A DNA stretch of 64,000 bases, from NCBI GenBank assembly GCA_946894095.1, contig OX335650.1, positions 1,116,001 to 1,180,000 on the forward strand, given 5' to 3'. The DNA is from Incurvaria masculella. Taxonomy: Eukaryota > Arthropoda > Insecta > Lepidoptera > Incurvariidae. The first letter of the stretch is position 1. Every line of letters begins with the position of its first letter. The position numbers were made by a program, and so were the translations under genes. The notes beneath the pieces were generated by a model, which saw only the letters and a program-made list of their open reading frames with translations, did not search any database and was not told the DNA's origin. This document shows, one piece after another, positions 43,991 through 53,535 of this stretch.

Positions 43991-45130
43991 AAATAATTGT
44001 ATCTAATATATCGATTGGATATATAAGACAATCGCGAATATTTAGATTTTAGGAATTATTCCAATCAGCAGCCGATACATTCGTATCTGTAAACTTACTT
44101 GGCTCACGGCTCATGATGTCTCATCATTTGTAGATAGTAAAATAGGCCGTCTTACCAATCCTATAATGAGTATAAAAAAATATGTATCAAAATATGTCCT
44201 GTGTCTTTGTTAGTCTGCGTTCGTGATTACTTATTGCTTATTTATTGGCTGCGATAAAGCCACCCATACCTATTGATAGCTATCACCGCTGGCTACCACT
44301 CGAAGACCGCTGAAAATTGAAACGATCGTAAAGAAATATGATACCATGACTTTGCTGGGGGGGGGGGGACCCAGTCGGCGGCGGCGGCGGCGGGGGAAGT
44401 GACTAGCCTTGTTGGTAATGCATTTGTTCGGAAGAGTTCTTATCTCGATTAACTTAAGCAAATTTACTGAAGCATTTTTTTAAAATACTTCTTGCACTGT
44501 TAGCAATAACTGCGTGAAAACACTTCCTGCCATGATTCATATTAATTTAAACGTATTAAAAATATATTTGCGGTAAGATTTAAAAAAGAAGCAAAAAAAT
44601 ATTCGACATATAATAAAACTATTTGTGGGTCAAACTTTTATTTTGATGAATGATTTGTTATCACCCACATACATAACCATAAATAAGGTATTAGCAGAGA
44701 CATAATAGAGTACCCTACGTCACAATTACAGATAAAAACTTTCGCTTCCGCGACTATACAAATATTCATTTCTTCTTGCATTTACTTAATCGATCTGAAA
44801 ATATGTTTAAAACAAATTTAATAATAATCAATATTACAGGTAGCCAAGGTTCCGCTAATTTTCGACTGGACTTTGAAAACGACTCGAGCATAATAGCTCT
44901 AAATCCATACCGGAAATATGACACCCCGCGACTTCGAAGGTACTCCCCCCTCGAGTACTGGCCGTAGATGCATGCATATACAGCTGCAGGAAATGAAAAG
45001 GGATCATTTCTTAAATTGTAAGTGCTCAAGCAGAGTCCATCCGGTGCGGTTGTGCCCCTACAGTTGGGCGCCCCTCCCGCCGGCCCCTCACCAACCCCCG
45101 CGCCGGTGTCCGGTTTCGATGCTCTCCAAG
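43991..45130. other. Upstream region of the IGF-like gene
   Basis: AT-rich sequence with a G-run and GGC repeat at about 44358-44394. A GC-rich proximal stretch at 45030-45130 leads into the TATA box. A 165-codon minus-strand frame overlaps it but shows no domain and is treated as chance. Confidence 0.4.
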
Positions 45131-45167
45131 TATAAAAGCCTCGAGCCGGGTTCGGTTTCATCATTCG
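45131..45167 (+). promoter_or_regulatory. TATA + Inr core promoter of the IGF-like gene
   Basis: TATAAAAG at 45131-45138 is followed by the arthropod-type initiator tcattcg (45161-45167), placing +1 at A45163. The first T of the TATA box is then at -32, the normal spacing. The stretch just upstream is GC-rich. It lies 1.0 kb upstream of the signal-peptide exon on the same strand with a plausible donor shortly after. The link to the gene is inferred. Confidence 0.55.
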
Positions 45168-45213
45168 TTGACACGTTATTATTACACTTGCTGCTTCAGA
45201 TCGGTGTATCAAG
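45163..45213 (+). other. Putative untranslated exon 1, IGF-like gene
   Basis: From the predicted +1 to a donor-like AAG|GTGACT (GT at 45214-45215). Splicing to the acceptor gtcgacag at 46182 would put AGATG at the start of exon 2, two bases before the initiator codon. No ATG occurs in this exon. Intron 1 would be 969 bp and holds a LINE remnant and a MITE. Confidence 0.4.
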
Positions 45214-45604
45214 GTGACTCGACTCCGGCTAACTTGCGAATACTCTTTGAAGAAGATTCGCATAGGGAAGAAGACAGGCTTAAAAAGAGTAAAATTTTGA
45301 ACTTAAATTTTCTTGGATTCCGTTTGCCCGCGTTTACAGCTTACTTTTGACAACTGGTCTTCGAACCAACTTTGCGGTAACCACGTCCAATGGATAATTG
45401 AATTATTCAGGCAATACTTAAATACACCTTAAAGTGTATAAGCAAAAGTGTACGGCTCCTGCCGTGTAAAAATCAATCCGTTTTTTTTTGTCTAAATCAA
45501 TATTTTCAAAATTGAATCCTTTTTATAATTTTTATGTTTAAACCGGAGGAGCTGCAAACACTGTTAACATAATTTGATAGGTGGAGCACATTTTTTTATT
45601 CCTT

Positions 45605-45905
45605 AGCACGGTATATATATATATATATGACCTACGTCAGCACCGACGCCCATGGGCTTCAGAACTTTCACGGGGGCCGCGAAAACTATTCCACTCTTCA
45701 CACCATTTTTGGAGCACTCCCAGGTTATACTCTTAGGAAGTCCATTCTGTAGTTTACGGCCCCTACAAATAAAGCATCTATAGAGGATCGGTCGATTTAT
45801 TTTTTCTGCAATCCCTGCAGCGCGTTGAGCGATGCTAGAAAGGATACGAAGCGACAGCGTTATGCAGTTCCTCAGAACATTCTCCATGGTAGAGACGTGT
45901 TAATC
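45605..45905 (-). mobile_element. Non-LTR RT C-terminal remnant inside intron 1
   Basis: Minus strand matches 61945-62420: ccatggagaatgttctgag, gcgacgctgtcgcttcgtat-like, atcctctatagatgctttat, agtataacctgggagtgctc, cacccatttttggtgtgaag-like, cgaaaactattccactc, cccatgggcgtcggtgctga. Several breaks. Preceded by a (ta)n run at about 45611-45628. Confidence 0.65.
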
Positions 45906-45924
45906 CTAAGCGCTTCAGGTCTAT

Positions 45925-46123
45925 TCCTGGCATTCAGTAATCAGGAATCAGGAATCCTGAGTCTAGAAAACCGCTTTTATAGCGAATTTCAAAGCGAATT
46001 TTTCGACGGAAAACCTTGATTGATTAAAAAAATGATGCTCCGGAATATTTTCTTCAAGAAAATCGCTTTGAAAACCGCTAAAATTCCTGATTCCTGAGTA
46101 CGGAATTCCAGGAATAGACCTGT
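45925..46123. mobile_element. Foldback MITE in intron 1, intact
   Basis: Left arm (caggtctattcctggcattc, agtaatcaggaatcagga, aaaaccgctttt) and right arm (aaaaccgctaaaattcctga, gagtacggaattccagg, aatagacctg) are inverted copies of about 80 bp. It sits about 60 bp upstream of the signal-peptide exon. A disrupted copy lies at 6938-7367. Confidence 0.75.
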
Positions 46124-46184
46124 TTATCGTCCATCAGTGTTTGCCCGACTCTGTCGCCTCATGGTATGTTTGTTGTCGACAGAG

Positions 46185-46341
46185 ATGCTCCGGCGGTGGT
46201 GCGCGCTCGTGGCGATGGTTATGGTGTTTGCGGTCCCACTGCACGCCGCCACCACTACCGAGAAGGTCCGCTTCTGCGGTCGCTCGCTCTCCGAGGCTGT
46301 CAGCATGGTGTGTCGCTCCTTCAATAGTCCCGCTTGGGATG
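46185..46341 (+). CDS. Insulin/IGF-like peptide precursor, exon 2 (signal peptide + B chain)
   Basis: Encodes residues 1-52 of a secreted insulin-superfamily hormone precursor, expected to act on an insulin/IGF-type receptor. ATG 46185 opens a typical signal peptide (MLRRW, hydrophobic CALVAMVMVFAVPLHA), with probable cleavage after Ala21. The B domain follows: VRFCGRSLSEAVSMVCR, with Cys31 and Cys43 spaced 12 residues apart and the CG...L..A...VC pattern of insulin B chains. The exon ends at a clean donor, GATG|GTGAGT (GT at 46342), in phase 1. An in-frame ATG at 46161 would lengthen the N-terminus, but a pyrimidine-rich acceptor (gtttgttgtcgacag, AG 46181-46182) lies between the two, so 46185 is preferred. 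It joins 48053 across a 1711-bp intron. Family assignment is secure; the exact orthologue is not. Confidence 0.93.
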
Positions 46342-46371
46342 GTGAGTTCAACGCGTTATTGTTCCTTCCCT

Positions 46372-46560
46372 ATCAGTTGGCAGCCCGGGTTGATACCATC
46401 GCATTGAATTAGTAATGGTCGAAGCGGCAATTGAAATTGTCTCTGTTTTTCACCCAGTTCAAAGTAGGAGGTCCTGGCGTTGCACCTAGTTCCTAGACAG
46501 TGTGTTAGGCTAATTTCATTACAATTAGCCATGCATTTATCCAGTTTCATAAAAAAACGT
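46372..46560 (+). mobile_element. SINE body in intron 2
   Basis: gcagcccgggttgatacc, atcgcattgaattagtaatg, gtcgaagcggcaattg, cacccagttcaaagtagg, aggtcctggcgttgcacc, tagttcctag, aattagccatgcatttatcc, A-run. Head-less, same strand as the gene. Confidence 0.7.
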
Positions 46561-47317
46561 TTGACATGGGCCATATAGGACTCTTGAAGTAACGATCGCT
46601 GTAATCCGTTTTCTGAACTCTTTGTAGTAATCGAAGTTAACTAGAGAAATACTAAGTACATCGATACTCAAGTACAAGTCATTAAAAAATATCCCTCATT
46701 GTATAACTATGTTATGGAATAAATTTGTAGTAGCTGTGAATCGCTGGGACGGCGGTTTATTATCTATATAGTTTAGCCATAAGATGGAAAAAGTACCCTT
46801 AGTACTTTAAGCAATTCACGTGCGATTTCTGGATAGCATTTTTCATTTATTTAAACGTTTTGGTCGTTAAACTACACTAAGTTACGTAACAAGGATCCGC
46901 GAATTCGATAAACTCAATAAAGAAGAACCCACAAAGAAACTTCACGGGTTTACATAAAATATTTTTCCATACACAATTATGATATACACACTTATAACTA
47001 AATGTCTAAAAAATCTACTGCCAAACAATTCCTCGGTGGAGCAACCCTCACTTTATCGTACAGTGAGATGGTAAACGCCAGTGAGTGAAGAGTCATGCCA
47101 TAGATTAATCATTACTTACTGGCGTAAGTAGATGGCCCACCGCCATAGTGACGGAAGTTTCATACAAAATATGTTAAGCAAGCTAGCCCTCAGTTGCAAT
47201 AAACGTATAACTAAGATTTTAACTTCTATTCAATCGATAACAACGAAAAGAGTGTTTGCACCAAGAGATGGCGCAGCTATCAGGCTCACTGCTTTCAATC
47301 TATTAAGGCGCTAGGAC

Positions 47318-47772
47318 TGGCCAACTACTCGCGCCATACAAATGCACTTTTTAACAAATGTAATAATATGTAGTGAAACGCTTCAGAAAATCCAAATAGA
47401 ACTCCAGACTGATAATGGATTGTTAATATTTTTTGATTCCATCATTTATTTCAATAATAATAAAAATAAAAAAGTTGATTTTTCTCATTAGAAATCTGAA
47501 AGTAATTCGATTAATAGATATAAGCAAAAACAGCATATATGCATAAACAAAACATTCCATTTGCTATTAGATTTCTACATTTAGTCAAAAAAGTTCGGAA
47601 ATGGACACCGTTTCCGCAATGTATTTTGTATAGAAAAAGGTAACATACATTAACGAAAATAGGTTGATTAATAGACAAGGAATCATATATTGTAAGAATG
47701 ACACTTATAATCGTCAGACTTAGTTAGTTAACTTGGGGTGCCTCGTCTAACTTTGCGATTTGGCTAGTACCA
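47318..47772 (-). repeat. Dispersed repeat D in intron 2
   Basis: Inverted copy of 36589-37045, with ends ctggccaactactcgc and gcgatttggctag. Divergence is mostly substitutions and small indels, so two insertions of one MITE are more likely than a recent segmental duplication. Confidence 0.65.
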
Positions 47773-48052
47773 GGGCCTTAAAAAGTCATTTGATTTTATA
47801 TGTAGTCAAAACATGTGTGTATCGATTCAAAATTTAATATTTTCCAACTTTGAAACAAAATTATGTTGATAATATATGAATAAATCCTATGTTTGTACAG
47901 CTATTTCGCATTTCGCAAGTTCTAGGCACGAAAGTGGCGCCATCCTATTTCCATAGCCGTAAACAGTTGCGCCATCTATTTTTCGTCCCTTCGGCATTGA
48001 CATATTGGTGAAACAACCAGGTCTTCATTCATTTATGGTCGTGCGATTGCAG

Positions 48053-48179
48053 AGGGCGGCGCGGGTGTGCGCGGGCGGGTGAAGCGAGCGTACGGCATCG
48101 TGGATGAGTGCTGCGCGGAGGGGTGCAGCTGGGACCAGCTGCGGCTCTACTGCGCCGACGACGAACCGCTATACCCCAG
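48053..48179 (+). CDS. Insulin/IGF-like peptide precursor, exon 3 (C peptide + A chain)
   Basis: Acceptor gattgcag (AG 48051-48052), entry phase 1. Reads EGGAGVRGRVKR, then AY and the A domain GIVDECCAEGCSWDQLRLYC, then ADDEPLYP. Cys72, 73, 77 and 86 have the invariant CC-x3-C-x8-C spacing, so with Cys31/Cys43 all three insulin-fold disulphides can form. The linker between Cys43 and Gly67 is only 23 residues, with one dibasic site (KR, 63-64) before the A chain and none on the B side. This resembles IGF-type precursors that keep or only partly remove the C domain; GIVDECC is also how vertebrate IGFs begin this domain. The exon ends CCCAG|GTAGGC. Read unspliced, the next codons are AGG TAG, so the donor overlaps an in-frame stop (48181-48183). 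Confidence 0.93.
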
Positions 48180-49281
48180 GTAGGCACTGGCTCCTGGAGC
48201 TTTACTACTACTGCTGCTGCTCAATTCAAGTATCTGGGAATTCCGAGTGGATGAATCAGGAGCGTTCTCAGCAGCAATCGTTTCATCCCAGGAGAATTCA
48301 TCAGAATAGGTCAGAAGTTAATAACTGATTCAGTGAGGATTGAGAAGAGTGTTTGTCCGTAGTTTTTATTTTTATTGTATTTATTCATAGAATTAAGAAT
48401 TAACAGCTTATTATTAGCATCACGTTAATCTAGGAAAATTACGTTAAAACTACCCAATTAAGAATTCTATCGCTTAATAAAGGTACTGTACATAAATGTA
48501 AGTGTAAGGATGAGCATATGTGTGTGTGAGAAGGTGTGGGTGTGTGTGATGATGATGTATTGGTTTGTGTGCGCAAGCGCGGATGAGCAATTTACGCAAT
48601 TGCGTAACTGTTGATGAGCAATTTAGCAATTGCGCAAGCGCGGAAGCGCGTATGAAGTTAAATATGTGTGTGTTTCATTTCATTTCATCTATTTAAAGGC
48701 AAACTACACAAAGTTACGCCAAAAACGGAAAGATCCGCTCGTGGTGTGTGTGTGTGTGTGAGAGGGTGTATGTGTGTATGTAAACGAATCAGCACAAGAA
48801 TTGGCCTCCAGTTCGGTCATACTTCGTTCAGCTCAATTTCAAAATGCACTTCTTGACGCATTTGTTCTACCAAAGTTCTAACTGGCTTCTTCAAGAGCGG
48901 CGCAGGTACCCGTACACGGGCAACTAAAGTTGCTCAACTTGCAGCAATCTCTGTCGATCTCGTCGCTACGGCAACATCTAGCGATTTTCAGCAATTTGGA
49001 GCAAATAATTGCCCGCATGTGGCGAGCAAGTGCACGGATACGTGGCAATTCGATAAACAACTCACCGGCGACACGAAATGTATAGAGTGATGTGGAGCAA
49101 TATCGCTCCAGATTGCTGAGATGATTACCTAAAATGTATTGGGGTTGCTCCATCGATTGCTCCACTATTTTTGGCAACATATACCCAGCAATTAATTGCC
49201 GCAAAAATTGACTGTGTGCGGGCATCATGTTCCGTCACAACGCATGATATTCGGCGCTACATCCCGGATGTGATGTTCCAG
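48180..49281 (+). other. Intron 3 of the IGF-like gene (or 3' UTR of a short form)
   Basis: If spliced this is a 1102-bp intron ending gatgttccag (AG 49280-49281). If retained, translation stops at TAG 48181 and the region is 3' UTR with an AATAAA at 48476-48481. It holds (tg)n runs (48518-48560, 48740-48780), a short duplicated gatgagcaattta block (48580-48640) and a repeat-like segment at 48878-49228. Confidence 0.55.
48878..49228. repeat. Probable short repeat upstream of exon 4
   Basis: Dense in tgc/gca words, with partial inverted symmetry (ttgctcaac, gcaattaattgccgc) and the internal palindrome ggagcaatatcgctcc. A 116-codon minus-strand frame spans it, but its composition follows the repeat words rather than a protein family. 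MITE origin suspected; no second copy in this window. Confidence 0.35.
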
Positions 49282-49636
49282 CCCGGAGCTGGCGGGCGCG
49301 GCGTCGGACGAGCTGGGCCACGTGATCGCCGACCGCTCCGTGGAGGCCGCGGCGGAGGAGACGGCTGCGGCCGCGGGCTTCCGGGGCCTCTTCGGCCGCA
49401 GCGAGGTGGGCGGCGCGGTGGGCGGCGCGGTGGGCGGCGCGGTGGGCGGCGCGCTGGGCGGCGCGCTGGGCGGGCGGGGCGGTGCGGCGGGAGGGCGGCG
49501 GCGGGCGAGGGGGCGGCGGTGTCGCTGCCGACGCCGGCGCCAGCGGCACTCCGCCGCCGCCACGGGTATTGATAACACGGTGTGTCTAACTTCTCTCGCT
49601 CCCATCGAAATACGTAGGATAACATTTATATCTTAA
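49282..49636 (+). CDS. IGF-like precursor, putative exon 4 (C-terminal E-like tail)
   Basis: From acceptor gttccag (AG 49280-49281), phase 2, the frame continues without stop to TAA 49634, giving a 212-residue precursor. The tail starts PELAGAASDELGHVIADRSV, then EAAAEETAAAAGFRGLFGRS, then six 12-bp repeats (49406-49477) encoding (V/L)GGA units, then an Arg-rich segment. IGF-type precursors often carry such a C-terminal E extension, removed or kept. Concerns: after the repeat another frame (VSLPTPAPAALRRRHGY) looks equally protein-like, so an indel in the minisatellite may have shifted the reading frame. GC content is very high and all frames are open. A donor-like acgg|gtattg at 49565 leaves room for a further exon. 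Confidence 0.55.
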
Positions 49637-49659
49637 AAAGATATTTCATTGTGATATGT

Positions 49660-49826
49660 ATGGTAGAATCGACCGTGAAGCAAGGACACTTTAATTAAAG
49701 AAATAAAGCTGAAAAAAGGACTAATTTACATGCCTTGTGCTATATCCATAAAGTAGTTATTTTTACAGCTTTCTTTCTTCAGTTAACGTGTCCTTGCTGC
49801 ACGGTCTATTCTACATACATTGCTCA
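49660..49826. mobile_element. Short MITE after exon 4, contains the poly(A) signal
   Basis: Left arm gtatggtagaatcgaccgtg, aagcaaggacac and right arm gtgtccttgctgcacggtct, attctacatac are inverted repeats of about 60 bp. An AATAAA at 49702-49707, 66 bp after the stop, could serve as the gene's poly(A) signal. One arm recurs at 27845-27925. Confidence 0.6.
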
Positions 49827-50654
49827 GTTGAAAAAGAGATTTTTTATACCTTTTATAAACTCGGTCATGCATACCGCTATAGAGCGATTCTTAAGCCAAA
49901 ACTAAGCAATAAACTTTTTTTTTAAATGGCAATTCTACCCACACCCACCCATTTCAACAATGTGACTGCAATGAAATGTAAGGGAGTGGTGATTTACCAA
50001 CTTATTCATAGAGAATTATTACATAATCATAGAATTTGCACATAGAAAATAATTAGTGATACATTTTCAGTGGGAATGAGAGAAGGCAGCTACTAACTTA
50101 TTAACTTTGCTAATATGCTTATATGCTAATCCTGTTAACTGGTGCTGTTTGTCTTATTTACTAACATAACTGAACATAACATGGAAATATGTATTGCATG
50201 AATATTTTTTAACACTTAAGAATGTATTTTTTTTAATATTGAGGTCTGTCGACAGTGACTCATTTATTCCATAGTATTACAAATCTTGGGAATAAGAATA
50301 CAACTGAAACTATCACCAGTAATGGACAAACACAACATGATACATAAAATGTCCTTAGGTCTAACGATAGGGCACTCACATAGTTTTAATAACAATAAAA
50401 AATTACAGACTTTAAACACACTAAAACAAATATGGTAAAATAACACACGTTTGAAACTATGTCAGGAATATGTTACATAAAAAGAACAATATGGCCGATA
50501 TATTAATATTAGTATTCATCATATATATTAATTAAATATACACTTATAATAAATTATCATGCAGTCGAAATCGGTAATTGACAACAAGTTCCAATTCCTT
50601 AATTTTGTTTTGTGTTGTAATTTTAAAAAAATACAGACATTATTATTTTTGTAT
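49827..50654. other. No gene recognised
   Basis: AT-rich, nothing supported. Confidence 0.4.
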
Positions 50655-51112
50655 GTATTGTATTGTATTGTATTGTTTATTCATCATCCATAGACAGTAC
50701 ACTGCACTCGGATTTGTCATATTTTAGCATTGGCCAGTTCAGCAAAACAAAACACAGCGAAGAACTGGAAAGAAACTCCGCTGTTTTTTTTTTCAACGTC
50801 CACTTAGTCTAAGTTTACAAACAACAACACTAAATTCACATGAATACACAAAATTTACAATCCATGCCGTATGCAACAGTTCATGACAAATATAATTTTA
50901 TTTGCAAAGACAATCCCCTCCAACTAATATGTTGCCAATTGGAGCAGGCCAGTCCCCACAAACAGCACCCGTTCACGACCATCACGCCGTGCACAGCCAT
51001 TACCTCTTTCAACCATATTTTAGGGAAAGAGATAACCCGAGCCAAGGGTCACCGTAAGCAAGGACCTTTAAGCGATGCACTGCTCCAGTGGCAACACAAC
51101 ACTGTGAAACAC
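50655..51112 (-). mobile_element. Non-LTR-like 3' region with (AATAC)n end
   Basis: Opposite-strand copy of 13540-14034: (tattg)n, tttattcatcatccatagac, agtacactgcactcgg, ccagcgaagaactgg-like, ttttttttttcaacgtccac, catgttgccaattggagca-like, atcacgccgtgcacagcca and the gcaaggacctttaag head. The longest copy in the window. Confidence 0.7.
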
Positions 51113-51844
51113 TTGCACATTAGGTTTTAATACTATAAGTTTTGTCATAAACTACTACTGTCAGCTGATCACATAATTACATATCCCTTTAAATGCTACC
51201 ACCTACAGAAAATTAAGAGTATAATGGTTTGAGAGCAGCCCTATCAATAAAGTAATAATAGATTCCTATATGAGATTTTGACCAATGCCGAGAAACTAAT
51301 AATGCTTAATTAAAATAAAAACTAAAATAAAATAAAATTCGGGTGTATAGAGCCCTCGTCATTATTGATACGAAATTGTATCAAATCAAAATGATTGGTT
51401 AGTTTAATTTCATACTACAAGTAGTACTTATCATAAAAGTAGTAAAGATACAAAATGTATCAGGTGTCAAAAATTAGTTAAAATAAAATTAGTCAAAATA
51501 GTAATAATAATAGGATACTTTTTGTACCCAGTCAGCAGGCAGTCAAAATCTCAGTAAATTCAAATTTATCAGCTAGGGCATCTTTAATACAATAGTAAGC
51601 CTTCTGTGTTAGCAACTTCTTAACCTTAACTTTGAAAGATTTTTCACATAAATCTCTCACCTCTTTGGGCAATTTATTATAAAATCTAACACTGTTAAAA
51701 ATAAAACTCAAGCATGTGTATGCATAAAATCAAGCATGTGTATGCATAAAATCAAGCATGATGCACGGACACAATAAATAAAGCTATACGGTTTGTGCTA
51801 TGTGGGTGCGTGCACTTAAAAACAATACAAGAGCTTGCCATGGG
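51113..51844. other. No gene; 22-bp tandem repeat
   Basis: AT-rich. At 51709-51765 a 22-bp unit (caagcatgtgtatgcataaa plus at) repeats about 2.5 times. Confidence 0.45.
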
Positions 51845-52085
51845 TTCGTGGTTCTGATTTCATGTAAAACTGTAGAAACGGGTTCCTTGCTTACCAGGTG
51901 ATACGGTAACCCGCCCGGATTGGTACCAACGCTTTGCATGAACGATGGTCGAAGCAATAATTAAAATTGTCCGGGATTTCGATTCAATGTAGCAGTCAAA
52001 TATAAGTGGAGTCCTGACATTGCACCTCGTTCCCATGTGATGCCCTGTGCGAATATCATGACAGTAAGTGTGGTATGAGAGTCCA
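51845..52085 (+). mobile_element. SINE body, old
   Basis: cgtggttctgatttcatg, aaactgtagaaacggg, cccggattggtaccaacg, catgaacgatggtcgaagc, tgtccgggatttcg, ttcaatgtagcag, ggagtcctgacattgcacc, tcgttcccatgtgatg. Diverged, head lost. Confidence 0.65.
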
Positions 52086-52489
52086 GTTGCGATCCCAGAT
52101 CTTTAGGTCTGGGATTTTTTTGCTTCTGTTCTGTCTTACAGCAGTATCCGCTCAGCCACTGCTATATCATCTCGTTGTGCAGATAAATGGAAAAATAAAT
52201 GTTTAGCTACTTTTCCTCTAGTATTGCATATAATCTAACATGTCCTAAGTTAAACGTCAGATTTAAACACGCACCTGCCTGTTCAGTCGGCGAATCATTT
52301 TTACCAAAGTAACCCATTGTGGACGGTTCGATAGGGCAATGTATTTCACAACATTTATGGCCAGCTCATTCAAACAAGTTTCAATTCAAACTCATTCGTA
52401 ATAAATCAATCTTCACATAAATTAAAAAAATGCATGTTTTGATTTAATTAATCAGTCACTTGCCTAGTCATCCGGCGAGTAAACTTAAC
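52086..52489. other. No gene recognised
   Basis: AT-rich, with a short inverted repeat at 52093-52121 (atcccagatctttagg / tctgggat). No gene. Confidence 0.4.
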
Positions 52490-52739
52490 ACGGTAAGACA
52501 CCAGTCCCAGTTGTCACCTAAATTGGCGTTTACGCCAAAGCAATCGACTGGCGTTTTCAAATGTATGGAGAAATTCAGAAGCGCGCGCAGTGGGCGTTAA
52601 GCGAACTAACATTTGCGAGTCCGAGTTTGATTTGACACAGCTTACTCACCGTGCGTCGGCGTAAATACGTCGACGTTGCCGTTTACGCCGACTCCGCGTT
52701 TTCATACAAATCGGAAGTCCCAGTTTGACTTTGACAGCT

Positions 52740-53119
52740 TTAAGGTCGCCCCGTAAGCATCAGAAAATTTCTCCTCCCATGTTTACTAATAATTTTAAAA
52801 CCAATGTTCCAACTTACTTGATATTTGATATCTAATATTAGGCTATAAATATCTGTGTCTGCCTGTCTTTCTTATTTCGGTAAATGTATTCTGGGTCAAA
52901 CCACAGAGAAAACTAAATTCGTATGAAGATTTTCTTTTTGCTTTCATTTCATTCGGATTGGATTGTTTCAAAAAATAAAAGCGTGCAGACCATTGGTGCA
53001 GACACAGATATTTGTTACCTGATATTAGATATCAAATATCAATTTAATTGGAATAGCGGTATCCAAATTATTAGTAAACTACGTTTGTATGGGGAGCATA
53101 GCTTACGGGCCGTTCTTAA
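52740..53119 (-). mobile_element. TTAA MITE family A, copy 1 of a head-to-head pair
   Basis: TTAA 52740-52743 with ggtcgccccgtaagcatcag, internal ctaatattaggctataaat and gcagacacagatatttgtt, ending gcttacgggccgtTCTTAA (TTAA 53116-53119). Reversed relative to 34050-34421. Confidence 0.8.
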
Positions 53120-53422
53120 GAACGGCCCGTAAGCTATGCTCCTATATATAGCAAATATCTGTGTCTGCATGCTTTTGTTTTTTTGAAATATCCAAACCGA
53201 ATGAAATGAATGCAAAAAGAAAATCTTCATACGAATTTTGTTTTCCCTGTGGTTTGACCCAGAACACATTTACCGAAAAAACAAAGGCATGCAGACACAG
53301 ATGTTTGTAGCCTAATATTAGATACCAAATATCAAGTAAGTTGGAACAGCGGTTTTCAAATCATTAGTAAACTACGTTTGTACGGGAGGCGAAATTTTCA
53401 GGTGCTTACGGGCCGACCTTAA
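53116..53422 (+). mobile_element. TTAA MITE family A, copy 2 of a head-to-head pair
   Basis: Starts at the shared TTAA 53116, aagaacggcccgtaagct, lacks about 70 bp near its left end, and ends tgcttacgggccgacc TTAA (53419-53422). With copy 1 it forms a perfect 50-bp palindrome at 53093-53142. Confidence 0.8.
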
Positions 53423-53535
53423 GAAGTTAAATCACAGAATAAGTAGTCAATATTTGTATGGGATTTGACGTTTTTACATAACTTCGAAGTTCGTAAACGC
53501 CAATTTAGGTGAGAACTGACTAAACACTCTGCTCA

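Larger units (their letters stand above)
46342..48052 (+). other. Intron 2 of the IGF-like gene
   Basis: GT...AG intron of 1711 bp between the B-chain and A-chain exons. It contains a SINE (46372-46560), repeat D (47318-47772) and two AGATGGCGC motifs in convergent orientation (47266-47274 plus, 47969-47977 minus). Confidence 0.8.
52490..53535. mobile_element. MITE family C interrupted by two family A MITEs
   Basis: Outer element: left part 52501-52739 (gttgtcacctaaattggcg ... ttgactttgacagct), right part 53423-53530 (gaagttaaatcacagaat ... cgccaatttaggtgagaac). Comparison with the intact copies (cagcttgaagaagtaaa) shows the break falls at cagct|TTAA|gaag. The inserted block is the family A pair at 52740-53422. 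Confidence 0.75.

Noticed and set aside
44766..45263. 165-codon open frame on the minus strand over the IGF promoter
   Set aside because: It runs antisense across the TATA/Inr region and untranslated exon. No recognisable motif, and its open length comes partly from the GC-rich patch.
49171..49625. Four other long frames over exon 4 on both strands
   Set aside because: They are shadows of a very GC-rich coding repeat. Only the frame that continues from the A-chain exon is kept, with the alternative tail frame noted.
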